Source of the DNA: Mycolicibacterium madagascariense
GTDB taxonomy: Bacteria; Actinomycetota; Actinomycetes; Mycobacteriales; Mycobacteriaceae
Direction of reading: 5' to 3'
NCBI RefSeq assembly: GCF_010729665.1
Contig: NZ_AP022611.1
Coordinates: 164,288 to 228,287 of the forward strand
DNA: 64,000 nt
This document shows positions 1 through 8,742 of this stretch, one piece after another. Below the pieces are notes generated by a model. It had not been told where the DNA came from. It saw nothing but the letters and a program-made list of their open reading frames with translations, and ran no database searches. A program made the translations under genes and the position numbers. Positions within the stretch are counted from its first letter, which is position 1. Each line of letters begins with the position of its first letter.

Positions 1-242
1 TCCTGGTTGCCCGACTGCTGGAATCCCGCGACGTTGGCGATGATCAGCGACAGAATGATGCCGCCCACGACGGCCGCGATGGCCGATCCGATGCCCTGCT
101 TGAACCCGTTGCGTAAGCCGACCGCGATACCCAGCGCCATCGCCGCGAGGCCGCCTACGACGACCACGATGGAGAAGATTTCCTGGGACATTCCCACGAT
201 CCCCTGCGCCGCCAAAATCGTTGTGCCCGACTCGTTGATCAT
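1..242 (-). CDS. Small two-helix membrane protein, pilin/VirB2-like (partial, runs off left edge)
   Basis: The frame starts at an ATG whose first base is at 242 and leaves the window at base 1, so 80 residues are visible. Two hydrophobic helices (about residues 22-43 and 50-72) are joined by a short turn carrying Arg, Asn and Lys. This layout fits small VirB2/TrbC-like or other small inner-membrane subunits of type IV secretion systems, but no diagnostic motif is visible. An AGGAAA ribosome site lies about six bases before the ATG. It follows the TcpC-like gene by 70 bases in the same leftward operon, which supports a conjugation role. The function is inferred mainly from topology and context. 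Confidence 0.55.
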   Translation of the reverse strand, partial: MINESGTTILAAQGIVGMSQEIFSIVVVVGGLAAMALGIAVGLRNGFKQGIGSAIAAVVGGIILSLIIANVAGFQQSGNQ

Positions 243-312
243 CGTGTTTCCTTTCGTGTGATGCTGGATGGACTGAACCGAAGGCGGGTCGCCAGCGGCG
301 GGTGCTGGGGGG

Positions 313-1230
313 TCATCGCGTTGCGCCGGCGACGGGGGTCGGCGGGGCGTCGGGGTCGATCGCGGGCACCACGTCGATTGCGGCGACCGACCACGCGCCC
401 CCGGTGGCGCGCAAGGTGAGCGGGTACTGCAGCGGCGTCGTGGTGTAGTCGGCGGCCCGGGCGCTCACCGTGACCCAGACGCGCAGCTCGGCGCCTTCGG
501 GTGGGGCGTCGGGAACCTGACGCTGAGCGCGGATGGAGGTCACGGTGGCTGTCGCGTAGGCGCGCAGCGGCCCGAGGCCCGAGTCGACGGTGACGAACCG
601 CTCAATGCCGTTGGCGTCAGTCAGGTAGCACGTCACAAACCCGCTGATCACCCCGGCCAGCACGGCGTCGTTGGTGATGGTGACCGGGTAGTCCAGGGAC
701 ACGTCGACCCCTGGGGGTGGCGGGTCGCGGCGTGCGGGCTTGGCCATCGCGCGGGGTGAGCTGCCGTTGTACACACTGACCGGCAGCTGGTAGTAGCTGC
801 GCATCGGCGGGGCGTTGGTGTAGGACTGCTCGGTGACGGCCACGATGACGCCGTAGGTGGTGACGTTGGGTGCCGTCTCGCCGACGAACGTCGCCGAGGC
901 GGCCTGCGCCGAGACGATCAGCGGGGAGGTCGTGGGCAGCGACATGTCGCTGGTGTCGGGGAAGCAGCGCGCCACCTCGGCGGCCCGGCTGCTGCTGGCC
1001 GTCAAAAGCACTGTCACGCAGTCAATGGCGTAGCTCTCGACTAGAGCGGTCTCGTTGCCGACCGAGCGCGCCGTCACCGCCACCGGTGTTTCGTCAGACG
1101 GGAAGACCCAGCGCCACAGCGTGGACGCCCCGCTGATCACCGAGCAGACCACCAGGATGATCACGATGACCTTGGCGCCGCCCTGGCCGGTCGTGGTCAG
1201 GCGTCGCCGCCACGTGTTCGTCAATTGCAT
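313..1230 (-). CDS. tcpC: TcpC-like conjugal transfer protein (VirB8-type)
   Basis: A 305-residue protein. After a short basic N-terminus (residues 1-20) there is one membrane helix (about 20-37), then a long extracytoplasmic part with two weakly similar beta-rich halves. This is the plan of the TcpC family, in which two NTF2-like domains resemble VirB8 and anchor the mating channel at the membrane. The longer upstream frame was not used: the ATG at 1230 follows the upstream TGA by one base and gives a proper basic-plus-helix N-terminus. It is co-transcribed with the genes to its right through tight junctions. The family call rests on topology and the C-terminal pattern, not on a database search. 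Confidence 0.65.
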   Translation of the reverse strand: MQLTNTWRRRLTTTGQGGAKVIVIILVVCSVISGASTLWRWVFPSDETPVAVTARSVGNETALVESYAIDCVTVLLTASSSRAAEVARCFPDTSDMSLPTTSPLIVSAQAASATFVGETAPNVTTYGVIVAVTEQSYTNAPPMRSYYQLPVSVYNGSSPRAMAKPARRDPPPPGVDVSLDYPVTITNDAVLAGVISGFVTCYLTDANGIERFVTVDSGLGPLRAYATATVTSIRAQRQVPDAPPEGAELRVWVTVSARAADYTTTPLQYPLTLRATGGAWSVAAIDVVPAIDPDAPPTPVAGATR

Positions 1231-1231
1231 G

Positions 1232-2365
1232 TCAAACCGCCTTGTGTCCAATGATTTTGATGCTCGACACCGCGAACGTTCCGTCCGCCGGATCGCGAGA
1301 GGCGTCTCCGCCTGGTAGGACGGGCGCGGGAGCGGCCCCACCTTGAGTGCCGCCGAGGATGTCGCCGAGGATCGACGGTCCGGCGCTGGGCGGCGGTGTG
1401 GGGGTGTTGCCAGACGGTGCAATAGCGGGCGGGCGGCTGGTCTCCTGGATGATCACGGTGATCTTCGAGGCCAGCACGCCGGGTCGAACCGATTCCACGG
1501 CTTCGCCGCGGACATTGCCGGTGTTCTGATTCTTCACCGTTCGGTCGGTGTCGTTGAACTGCCACTGCACCCGCGTGACCACGCGATGCTGCAGCCACGG
1601 ATCGGGCTGGTCAGGTCCGACGTCGGTCTTGTTCACCGCGCCCGGCACGATCGACACCGCAGTGATGACGAACGTGCGCCCCAAATCGATCTCCAGGACC
1701 TGCCCGTCGACCGATCTCACACACACCCACGGGGTGGTCGAGCTGGGGTCGGCTACTGACTGTGCCGATGTGGACCCCGGTGGACAATCTGAGGACGCTG
1801 TAAAAGGTAGCGGCCCATCGGTGTTCGGCGGTGTGCTCGGCGGTGCCACGTCGACCGTTCGGGGTGCCACCGGCGCGGCAGTGGGTCGCGGCGGCTGGTC
1901 GCTGGGCGAGTTGGCCATGGTGACGACCAGCGTGATGACAGTGCCGATAGCGGCCACAGCGCCGAACGCGGCCAACACCCACGGAGTGAACCGGCGCGGC
2001 GGCCCGTCCTCCGAACGGGCGTCGGCGGGGCCGTCGTCCAGTTCCACTGCCGGCCCGCCGATGTCGAGCGGCGAACCGAGCAAAACATCGCGTCCCGAAG
2101 CGTCGTAGTCGTCGTCGAATTCGCCGTACCCAGAGGCCGATTCCTCCTCGCCGTCGTCGCCGAACTCCTCCGAGGGCGTCGCCTCCGGCAGGATCTCGTT
2201 TGATTCAAGGTCGGGATTCTTGATCGCCGTCGCAGCTCGCGGCGTCCGCACCGTGGTCGAGGTGGGGAGGTCGCCATCGCGGTCGTCGCCGCGGTCGTCG
2301 CCTTCGTGGACGCTGATCGCCCCGATGTTCTTGAGCCACTCGTCGTTGTCGATGTGGCCCGTCAT
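1232..2365 (-). CDS. Membrane-anchored protein with discoidin-like C-terminal domain, conjugation operon
   Basis: 377 residues. Residues 1-125 are strongly acidic and probably disordered, residues 128-150 form one membrane helix, and a Pro/Thr-rich stretch leads to a beta-rich region (about 195-300) with a Cys-containing pattern resembling F5/8-type discoidin (carbohydrate-binding-like) folds. The end is Pro/Gly-rich. The start is the ATG at 2365, which overlaps the upstream TGA as ATGA; the longer upstream extension is a shadow of the neighbouring gene. The first 17 residues contain a motif (H-x-D-x-x-EWL-x-x-I-x-A) also present in the next gene upstream. A surface role in mating is inferred from position between the TcpC-like gene and other small transfer genes. 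Confidence 0.6.
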   Translation of the reverse strand: MTGHIDNDEWLKNIGAISVHEGDDRGDDRDGDLPTSTTVRTPRAATAIKNPDLESNEILPEATPSEEFGDDGEEESASGYGEFDDDYDASGRDVLLGSPLDIGGPAVELDDGPADARSEDGPPRRFTPWVLAAFGAVAAIGTVITLVVTMANSPSDQPPRPTAAPVAPRTVDVAPPSTPPNTDGPLPFTASSDCPPGSTSAQSVADPSSTTPWVCVRSVDGQVLEIDLGRTFVITAVSIVPGAVNKTDVGPDQPDPWLQHRVVTRVQWQFNDTDRTVKNQNTGNVRGEAVESVRPGVLASKITVIIQETSRPPAIAPSGNTPTPPPSAGPSILGDILGGTQGGAAPAPVLPGGDASRDPADGTFAVSSIKIIGHKAV

Positions 2366-2850
2366 GACAGCCTCGCATCGACCACGCCACGCCAACGCGC
2401 CATGCGTCGGCTGCCTTCGATCAGATCGACGCCCATCACGGCGGCGAGGGCACATACCGTCGATGGACGCCACGACTGCGGTCGCCGGACAAGGTTTCGC
2501 ACTGTCGGCCCCCAGATGACGGTGAACGACCACCGGGCCGCGACGCCGCGCCGCAACCGTTCCCTCAGGTTCCACGGCGCGTTCGTGAGAACGTCACGCG
2601 CTGCGCACCACTCCTGAAGCTGTTGAACGACACGGTCGTTCGCATAGGTGCTCGGGCAAGAGTCGAGGAAGGTGAGCGCGTCGATGTCCCTCAGCCACTC
2701 CTCGGTGTCGGTATGGCTGTGCTGCGCAGCGGTCCGTCCCGGCGCGGGCCTCGACTGCCCCGTCGCGGTGGAGATGGAGGCGTACAGATCCCGCGACGCC
2801 GTTGAAAAGTCTCGCCTCGCCCGATGCCAAGTCGTCAGCGCATGCGTCAT
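2362..2850 (-). CDS. Hypothetical protein of the conjugation operon
   Basis: 162 residues, starting at an ATG that overlaps the upstream stop as ATGA and ending in another ATGA overlap with the next gene, so translational coupling decides both ends. The protein is Arg-rich and mostly helical. It carries the pattern H-T-D-T-E-EWL-R-D-I-D-A-L near residues 45-60, matching the N-terminus of the downstream membrane protein. The C-terminal third has a hydrophobic segment ending in basic residues. No known family was recognised. Its place inside the transfer operon suggests an accessory type IV secretion role. Confidence 0.6.
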   Translation of the reverse strand: MTHALTTWHRARRDFSTASRDLYASISTATGQSRPAPGRTAAQHSHTDTEEWLRDIDALTFLDSCPSTYANDRVVQQLQEWCAARDVLTNAPWNLRERLRRGVAARWSFTVIWGPTVRNLVRRPQSWRPSTVCALAAVMGVDLIEGSRRMARWRGVVDARLS

Positions 2851-3266
2851 GGCCGCCGACCCCGATCGCTGCCGGTGGGACGGCTGCCCGCGCGCGAACG
2901 CCGGCCTGGCGGCACCGCGGCGCGCGGTGTGAACTTTGGGGCGGTGTCCAGACCCTCGGTCTCGGACGGGCCCCATCGCAGGTACAGGTCCTCCACGGGG
3001 CCAGCAGTCGCCGGCAAGGCCGCAGCGCGGGGAGCCGGAATGGGCGCCTGGGTCGCGGGCGCGACGTGCGTGGGCGTCCACGGTGCAGCCGGAAGGACTT
3101 GGACGTTCTGACGCGGCCGGCGGTTGCGCAATAGGTGCACGACCAGGATCGCGACCGCGGCCGCCACCAGAACCGGAGTGAGCTGCACGAGTATCTGGAC
3201 GAGCACGGCGATGACGACGGTGAACCCGACCACCACCCCTGCCGCCACCATCAGCATGGTCTTCAC
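2847..3266 (-). CDS. Small membrane protein, first gene of the leftward conjugation operon
   Basis: 139 residues with two adjacent hydrophobic helices (about residues 4-27 and 30-46), then a basic patch and a Pro/Ala-rich tail predicted to be disordered. The start is the GTG at 3266: an AGGAGG ribosome site sits six bases before it, so the TTG at 3290 further upstream is unlikely. It is the first gene of the leftward operon, and its stop overlaps the next start as ATGA. Holin-like or VirB3-like roles are possible from topology alone; no motif decides between them. Confidence 0.6.
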   Translation of the reverse strand: MKTMLMVAAGVVVGFTVVIAVLVQILVQLTPVLVAAAVAILVVHLLRNRRPRQNVQVLPAAPWTPTHVAPATQAPIPAPRAAALPATAGPVEDLYLRWGPSETEGLDTAPKFTPRAAVPPGRRSRAGSRPTGSDRGRRP

Positions 3267-3330
3267 GTCTAGCCTCCTCGGACCGGTCAATGACCAACTA
3301 TGTCACCGCACCGTATCCACTAGGAGGTAA

Positions 3331-3378
3331 ATGTGTCCACACTCATGGACGACTAAGGGCGAAATATGGTTCTGTTAG
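3331..3378 (+). promoter_or_regulatory. In-frame 15-codon mini-ORF with strong ribosome site upstream of the XRE gene
   Basis: An ATG at 3331 directly follows AGGAGGTAA and opens a 15-residue frame ending in TAG at 3376-3378. The regulator's ATG is only three bases later, in the same frame, and has no ribosome site of its own. This arrangement suggests translational coupling or a leader peptide. An inverted repeat GTCCA-N6-TGGAC (3335-3350) lies inside it and may be an operator, since this is also the divergent promoter region for the conjugation operon. Confidence 0.4.
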
Positions 3379-3381
3379 CTC

Positions 3382-3756
3382 ATGGAGGTACCAGAGCAGG
3401 GCATAGAACGGTTGCACCACTTCGTGACCGAGCGCCGACGCGCATTGGGAATCAGCCGCACGCAGATGTTCGCCCGCGGCGGGCCGTCGCCATCGACGAT
3501 GAACAAGGCGCTCACCGGGGACCGCGGGCTATCGCGATCGACCCTAGAGCGCATCGATCGGGCACTGGGATGGGCGCCGGGCTCAGCGGAGTCCGTCATG
3601 GACGGCGGTACCCCCACCTCGCGCATCCCGGCATCCAGCGAGGCTGCCTGCCCGGCGCACGAACACGTCGTCACCGTGTTGGAAAGCACCCGAACACAGC
3701 TGCACACCGCCCTGGAGCTGGTGGAAGGTCTGCTCGGGTCTGGCCATGCCCGCTGA
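3382..3756 (+). CDS. XRE-family helix-turn-helix regulator (paralog A)
   Basis: 124 residues. Residues about 8-60 form an XRE-type helix-turn-helix with a second helix pair ending in the phrase ALGW-APGS, followed by a short helical tail that could dimerise. Very similar layouts occur in the proteins at 15694-16170 and 41431-42087, so this is one of three paralogs. It is transcribed away from the conjugation operon and could control both it and its own operon through the shared 115-bp divergent region. It lacks a ribosome site and follows an in-frame mini-ORF by three bases. The next gene starts inside its last codons. Confidence 0.75.
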   Translation: MEVPEQGIERLHHFVTERRRALGISRTQMFARGGPSPSTMNKALTGDRGLSRSTLERIDRALGWAPGSAESVMDGGTPTSRIPASSEAACPAHEHVVTVLESTRTQLHTALELVEGLLGSGHAR

Positions 3757-4528
3757 GATCTACGACGAGGAGCGCCGCGCCTGGATCGCCGCGCGTGCCG
3801 GCATTTGGATGTTCCAGAAGCGTCGCGCGGAACTGCTAGGCAAACGCATTCGGGCCCGTAGCCGCGCGAAGGTGGGTGCCCGCCCCGACCCGCACGACGA
3901 CCAGGTGACACCGCCGCTGATCTTCCGTACGTCCTCCACCACCACCGGCGCCGTCGAAACCGGAGTCGCGGCAGCCCTTGCTGCAGCCGCCCCCATCGGG
4001 TGGCCGGCCGGCCGGATGCTCTATACCGCGATCACCGGGTTGATCCCCGAGCGTCTGCAGGCCTACCCGATCGCGGCGCTGCTCGGCGCTGCGATCCTCT
4101 GCGGGGCTCCCCTACCGCTGCTCTATGACCCCAACCCGTCGTTGATGAGCACACTGATCATCCCGTGGCTGCTGGCCCAGATCCCGGCCACCTTCGCCTC
4201 GGCCGCCGCCTACGGTGTTCTCGAAGGGTGGCTGGCCATCGACGGTTCCAGCGACTGGTGGCCGTTGGCACCCGCGCAGCGCGATGTCGACGACACCCTC
4301 ATCCTTGGCCCGGCTCCCGTCTCCATGCCGACCCTGCTCGATCCCGACCCAGCCGCCGTTAAGCCGGTGTCAGACGCTTTGCGTGTCCCGCGCCGACGAC
4401 CAGCACCCGTGAACTGGACCCGGCTGGCCATGCCCGCCGCCGTCGCTGCACTGGGCAGCCTCTGGTACCTAGCCGCGGTTGCGACGACCCTCGCCCACTT
4501 GCCGGCCACCGCGCTCGCCGGCACGTAG
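3746..4528 (+). CDS. Multi-pass membrane protein, unknown function
   Basis: 260 residues, overlapping the end of the XRE gene by 11 bases, so the two are co-translated. Residues 1-50 are basic and amphipathic, then there are about four hydrophobic spans (near residues 70-95, 105-120, 130-160 and 232-255), with a soluble loop rich in Asp and Pro before the last one. No family was recognised. Its link to a regulator opposite the conjugation operon suggests a role in transfer or in sensing, but this is only context. Confidence 0.6.
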   Translation: MPAEIYDEERRAWIAARAGIWMFQKRRAELLGKRIRARSRAKVGARPDPHDDQVTPPLIFRTSSTTTGAVETGVAAALAAAAPIGWPAGRMLYTAITGLIPERLQAYPIAALLGAAILCGAPLPLLYDPNPSLMSTLIIPWLLAQIPATFASAAAYGVLEGWLAIDGSSDWWPLAPAQRDVDDTLILGPAPVSMPTLLDPDPAAVKPVSDALRVPRRRPAPVNWTRLAMPAAVAALGSLWYLAAVATTLAHLPATALAGT

Positions 4529-4596
4529 CGGCGCCGTTAGCCCAGGACCGCAGCCCGCCATCTCGGGTGCGGGACAGGCGGGGCAGGCTGGAGGGC

Positions 4597-5502
4597 ATGA
4601 CGAATCCTGGCGGCCCGCCGACCGATGCGCGCGGCGCCCTGCTGATCACGACCGATTCCTCAGGGCAGGCGGTGAGTTTCGAGCAGATAGGTGTGTTATC
4701 GAGTGACGAATACACGCGATTCAAGGACGCCTACAAGCAAATTGCCGGTCTTGTGTTTGGCTCTATTTACTCCTATTTCAGTTCGTCGAAGAGCTTGCTG
4801 CGGTCAGCCGTGATGGCAGCAAACCAGGCTTCGGACGTTGGCCTGGTCCAGTTCAACTCGGCTCCCGACTCGTTCGCAACGTGGCTGACCAGCTTGCGCG
4901 CAACCGCGCTGTCGCTGTGCTCGTCGGTGGTCTATCACCAGGACCAGATGCTGCGGCGTATCGAGAAGGCCTACGGGGCGAAAAGCCCTGAATACAGCCA
5001 AGCCAAGAGCGATTTTCACGGTCTCTACGACGGATTCGCCGGTTATCGGTTCCTGTACGACCTGCGCAACGTCATGGTGCATGAGTCGATGGAAGCTGTC
5101 ACGGCGGCGGTCAATCAGCTTCTGGTCGGCGGCAAGGTCCAATCGACCTGGATCGTGACCGTGGACCGGTCCTTTGTTGCTCAGTCCGACATGAAGAAAC
5201 CGGCGAAGACCGACATCGTGGCTCTGAGTCAAAACCCCAGCCTGCTCGACCTGGCCGAGGAGATTACCGAGCCGCTGGCCACGGTGAACAAAGCCATCGA
5301 GACCAAGTTGCTGGACAGCATGTCGCCGGCATGTCAAGCCGTGGCGGAGTTCGACGACATGTTCGCAGGTAAGCCCGGCCTGCGTGCCATCGCCAATGCG
5401 CCGGGCGCTGTGCCCGGACCCCACATCCCGGCGTACACGCCTTGGTCTCAGCAGGTGATCGAGCTGGCCCGGCGTCGGCTCCAGCCCCCCGGTGGCGCCT
5501 GA
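4597..5502 (+). CDS. Hypothetical protein with HEPN-like R-N-x-x-x-H motif
   Basis: 301 residues if started at the ATG at 4597, which has GGAGG just upstream; a start 30 bases earlier is possible. The middle of the protein is all-helical, and residues 157-162 read R-N-V-M-V-H inside a helix, matching the RNxxxH signature of HEPN ribonuclease domains found in toxins and phage-defence proteins. Whether the rest fits the four-helix HEPN fold cannot be proved here. It stands alone between the XRE operon and the convergent eccE gene, and its codon use is less GC-biased than its neighbours, with several AT-rich patches. Confidence 0.6.
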   Translation: MTNPGGPPTDARGALLITTDSSGQAVSFEQIGVLSSDEYTRFKDAYKQIAGLVFGSIYSYFSSSKSLLRSAVMAANQASDVGLVQFNSAPDSFATWLTSLRATALSLCSSVVYHQDQMLRRIEKAYGAKSPEYSQAKSDFHGLYDGFAGYRFLYDLRNVMVHESMEAVTAAVNQLLVGGKVQSTWIVTVDRSFVAQSDMKKPAKTDIVALSQNPSLLDLAEEITEPLATVNKAIETKLLDSMSPACQAVAEFDDMFAGKPGLRAIANAPGAVPGPHIPAYTPWSQQVIELARRRLQPPGGA

Positions 5503-5530
5503 GGCGGCGACGCCGGCCCTGGCTTAGTCC

Positions 5531-7078
5531 TCAGTTGAGGAAGACCTGTTCACTGCGGAAGCTCACCGCATCGACGCGTGCGGTGAACCGTTCGGTCTCG
5601 ATGCGAATCCGCCCGTTGCGCTGGGTGATTCGCACATCGGGCTCGACTGACCGGGCTCCGGCCCCGACGCTGATGCTCACCGGCGCGCCGGGATACGGGT
5701 TGCTGGTCCCGTTGTGCACCACCACTGTGGGCGGCCGCGGTGGTTGCGCCCGTAGGTCGGCGGTGTTCCAGATCCGCGAGGAGGGCGCGCCCATGGCCCA
5801 GCGGCGGCGCGGGTCGTACACCGCGACCATTTCACCGCTGGCCGATGCGCGGCGAATGATCTGCCGCACCGCCAAGTCGTCGTCGGCGTCGATGACGATG
5901 CGCGTGGGCCCGGCAGGATCGCGCAGCGGCATGAGCAGCAGCGCGTCGTCGACCTTGCCGAGCATGACCCCCGACGAGCCGATGGCCACTGCGGCGTCGA
6001 GATCGTCGGTCAGCAGGCGTGCCGGCATACCGGTGATCCGCTCCGCACCCGGTAGCAGCGCCGACAACGCCCACCACTGGCGGCCGGTGTAGCGGTTGAG
6101 GATGACTGCCGGCGGGGTGAGCAGCGGTTGGGCGGTGGTGAAGCGGACCGTCGCCGACACTGTGATCCCCTCGCTCGAGCGACGCAGGTGTATTGCGAGC
6201 AGCGTGTGATCGGAGGTGATCGCCCACATGTCGTCGATACGTTCGGCGTTGAGGTCCTCGGCGCTGAGGTAATAGCTGGTGACGTGTGTTCCGCGGTGGG
6301 TGAGGTCCTTCCATCCTTCGCTGAAGGTGCTCTCGATGTCCTCTTGGCTGCCGCCGTGCATGTCCAGCACGGACTGACGCATGTCCTCGGCCGTCATCGG
6401 TTCTGCGCGGCAACCACTTTGGCGCAGCGCGCGCGTGATGCGACGCGTGACCGCGGCGACCGCGGCCGCGGCATCGGTGCGCCACATCAGACCCGCCGCG
6501 GTGTCCGCTGCACGGGTGTCCATGCGGATGACGAGAAGGGTAGTGCGCTGCCCGGCTGCAGGCCGGTCAGCGAGCAGCTGGGCGTAAAACTGGCCGTAGC
6601 TGTCGCTGGCGGTGCGGCGGCCCTGGGCGATGACATCGACGTCTACCCCGAGACCGACGCGCTGCATTTGTTTGGCGATCACGGTCAGCGGCAGCGTGTT
6701 CGGGGTTTCGGCACCTTGTGGGCGCAGCAGGGTCGGGATGTAGGGCCGGCCCCACACGTTGACCATGGTGACCAGGGTGTGCCCGTCAATGTGCAGTCCC
6801 AACGGGTGGCCGTCGCTGTCGACGTCGACGAACTCGCCGGTTTCGACGCGGTGGTCCTTGTGGCGCAGCCGACCGATGGACCGCGTGAGCCACTGCCAGG
6901 CAGTCAGGCGTGCGGCCTTGACCATGAACAGCAGCGCCCCCAGGACCGCGCCGCCAGCCGCTCCTGCCCACCACGGCGCGCCGAAGGCGACGGCGATGCC
7001 CGTGCCCACCACGGCGAGGATCTCGGTCGGCAGTGCGGCGCGCAGATCCGCGCGTGCACTCCAGGTGCGTTCCTTCAT
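5531..7078 (-). CDS. eccE: EccE, ESX/type VII secretion membrane component
   Basis: 515 residues. Two membrane helices occur near the N-terminus (about residues 20-55), followed by a long cytoplasmic domain, the usual plan of EccE, the peripheral subunit of the ESX membrane complex. The ATG at 7078 overlaps the mycP stop as ATGA and is preferred to the longer frame. It is the last gene of the leftward eccD-mycP-eccE block, and the convergent HEPN-like gene ends 28 bases away. EccE is the least conserved core component, so the call leans on order as well as sequence. Confidence 0.85.
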   Translation of the reverse strand: MKERTWSARADLRAALPTEILAVVGTGIAVAFGAPWWAGAAGGAVLGALLFMVKAARLTAWQWLTRSIGRLRHKDHRVETGEFVDVDSDGHPLGLHIDGHTLVTMVNVWGRPYIPTLLRPQGAETPNTLPLTVIAKQMQRVGLGVDVDVIAQGRRTASDSYGQFYAQLLADRPAAGQRTTLLVIRMDTRAADTAAGLMWRTDAAAAVAAVTRRITRALRQSGCRAEPMTAEDMRQSVLDMHGGSQEDIESTFSEGWKDLTHRGTHVTSYYLSAEDLNAERIDDMWAITSDHTLLAIHLRRSSEGITVSATVRFTTAQPLLTPPAVILNRYTGRQWWALSALLPGAERITGMPARLLTDDLDAAVAIGSSGVMLGKVDDALLLMPLRDPAGPTRIVIDADDDLAVRQIIRRASASGEMVAVYDPRRRWAMGAPSSRIWNTADLRAQPPRPPTVVVHNGTSNPYPGAPVSISVGAGARSVEPDVRITQRNGRIRIETERFTARVDAVSFRSEQVFLN

Positions 7079-8742
7079 CGTTGGTTCTTCCTTCGCCAGA
7101 TAGTCGTTCCCCACAGCACCGCACCGATCAACACCACACCGGCCCCGATCTGGGCGGCCAGCATGCGCGCCGGGCGCGGATCTGGTGCGGGCGGGGGCGG
7201 CGGAACGTGCAACGGCACATCGGTCGCCGTAGGCGCCTTGGCCGGCGCCGGGGGCACATCCCAGGTCAGCGCCGCGAGCGGGTCGACCACGCCGTAGCCG
7301 ATCACGTTGTCGCGCCCGCCGGCCGGCGCGTGCGCGGTAGCCGTGAGCCGGTGAATGACTTCGGCTGCGGAGAGCTGCGGGAACTTCGCCCGCACCAGCG
7401 CTGCCACGCCGGAGACGTAGGCCGCCGAGAACGACGAGCCGATGATGGGCTTGAACTTGTCCTCGTCGATCGAGGCGTTGATGACGCTGCCCGAGGTCGA
7501 CAGTCCAACGATGTCAGCCCCCGGCGCGGCAAGGTCGACCCACGGCCCGTGCAGCGACGCGGCTTGCCCCATGAGTGGTGCACCGAAGTTGTCGGTGGCC
7601 GACACCGCCACCACGTAATCGTCGAACCAGGCCGGTGAGGCGATGGTCGTCACCTCGTCCCACCCGGACGCCCCGGTCGGCGGCTGCGGGTTCTGAGTGC
7701 ACCCCTGGGTGCCCGCGTTGCCCGCTGCGGCGACGATCACCGCGTCGCGGTCGACTGCCGCGTAGCGAAGGGCTGCACCCAGCACCGTCTGATCGGTAGG
7801 CTTGGTGACCGGGATGCAAGACACCAGGGAGATGTTGATGACGCGCGCGCCGAGGTTGGCGGCGTGCACGATGGCGCGTGCCAGCGAGTTGATGTCGCCG
7901 GTCCTGCGCGTCTGCTCCGCGTCCTGATCCAGGCGCGGGTCCTTCAAACCGAAGTTCTGCGAGCTTTGGCGTATCGCGAGAATCACTGCGTCCGGGGCGA
8001 TCCCGATCAGACCGTCTGGCCCGCCGGTCGGCGGTGGCAGCTGCGGCATGGGCAGCCGGGGCGCTTGGGCGACCGGACCGCTGGGACCCCAGGCCGGGGG
8101 CGGCCCTGGCGGCAGGTCTCCCGGCGGCGGGGGCGGCTCGGCCGGCGGGGGCGGCGGAGGCGGCGGCGCGGCGGTGGTCTTGGTGACGGTGATCGTCGGC
8201 GGTGGTGGTGGCGGCGGGATCGGTTCGGGCGCGGGAGCTGCGGGGGGCGGCGGCGCGACTTGGGCACCTTCCGGGCGCACCGGCAGCGGGGCTCCGGAGG
8301 GTGAGGCCCCGATCAGCGACGCGACCAGGGTGCCGTGGGCGTCGCAATCGGCCAGGCCGTCGCCGTACTGGCCCATCACGTAGTCGCCGCCGGCCACCAG
8401 ATGCGGCAGGCGCGGGGAGGGCGCAACTCCGGTGTCGATGACCGCGACGACCACTCCGGCCCCGGTCGACTCCTGCCACGCCGCGGGCATGTCGAGCAGC
8501 GGCAGCGCCGGGGGCATCTCGCGAAGATCGCTGCCCGGCATCACGCCGGTGAGGGTGCAGGCGCGAGTCTGCTTCATCGGCCAGTCCGGGCCCGGTGCGG
8601 GATCAGCCGGCGGCGGGCCGGGCGGCACCACTGGCGGGGTGACCGCCCAGCTCGCTCCTACGCTCGTGGCCGCCAGCAGCGCGATCGTTCCCGCCAATGC
8701 GGCCCCGGCGCGCGCGCGGACGCGAAAAGGCCTGCGGCTCAT
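7075..8742 (-). CDS. mycP: MycP mycosin, subtilisin-like protease of the ESX system
   Basis: 555 residues. A signal peptide (about residues 8-34) is followed by a subtilase domain with Asp103 (VIDTG), His136 (DAHGT) and a Ser in GSSFSAAYVSG near residue 437, plus the oxyanion Asn in AAGNAG. A C-terminal membrane helix ends in basic residues. This is the standard mycosin layout: a periplasmic protease that stabilises the ESX complex. An unusually long Pro-rich loop of about 90 residues is inserted between the His and Ser regions. The start overlaps the eccD stop as ATGA. Confidence 0.95.
   Translation of the reverse strand: MSRRPFRVRARAGAALAGTIALLAATSVGASWAVTPPVVPPGPPPADPAPGPDWPMKQTRACTLTGVMPGSDLREMPPALPLLDMPAAWQESTGAGVVVAVIDTGVAPSPRLPHLVAGGDYVMGQYGDGLADCDAHGTLVASLIGASPSGAPLPVRPEGAQVAPPPPAAPAPEPIPPPPPPPTITVTKTTAAPPPPPPPPAEPPPPPGDLPPGPPPAWGPSGPVAQAPRLPMPQLPPPTGGPDGLIGIAPDAVILAIRQSSQNFGLKDPRLDQDAEQTRRTGDINSLARAIVHAANLGARVINISLVSCIPVTKPTDQTVLGAALRYAAVDRDAVIVAAAGNAGTQGCTQNPQPPTGASGWDEVTTIASPAWFDDYVVAVSATDNFGAPLMGQAASLHGPWVDLAAPGADIVGLSTSGSVINASIDEDKFKPIIGSSFSAAYVSGVAALVRAKFPQLSAAEVIHRLTATAHAPAGGRDNVIGYGVVDPLAALTWDVPPAPAKAPTATDVPLHVPPPPPAPDPRPARMLAAQIGAGVVLIGAVLWGTTIWRRKNQR

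Noticed and set aside
870..1318. Plus-strand frames of about 88 residues across the TcpC-like gene
   Set aside because: They are Arg/Pro/Ser-rich shadows typical of high-GC genes; the minus-strand frame has membrane-protein character and coupled ends.
2847..3290. TTG at 3290 as start of the first transfer gene
   Set aside because: The AGGAGG site fits the GTG at 3266 with ideal spacing and would lie inside the coding sequence if the TTG were used.
6128..7297. 389-residue plus-strand frame opposite eccE and mycP
   Set aside because: It is antisense to two well-supported ESX genes and has shadow composition.
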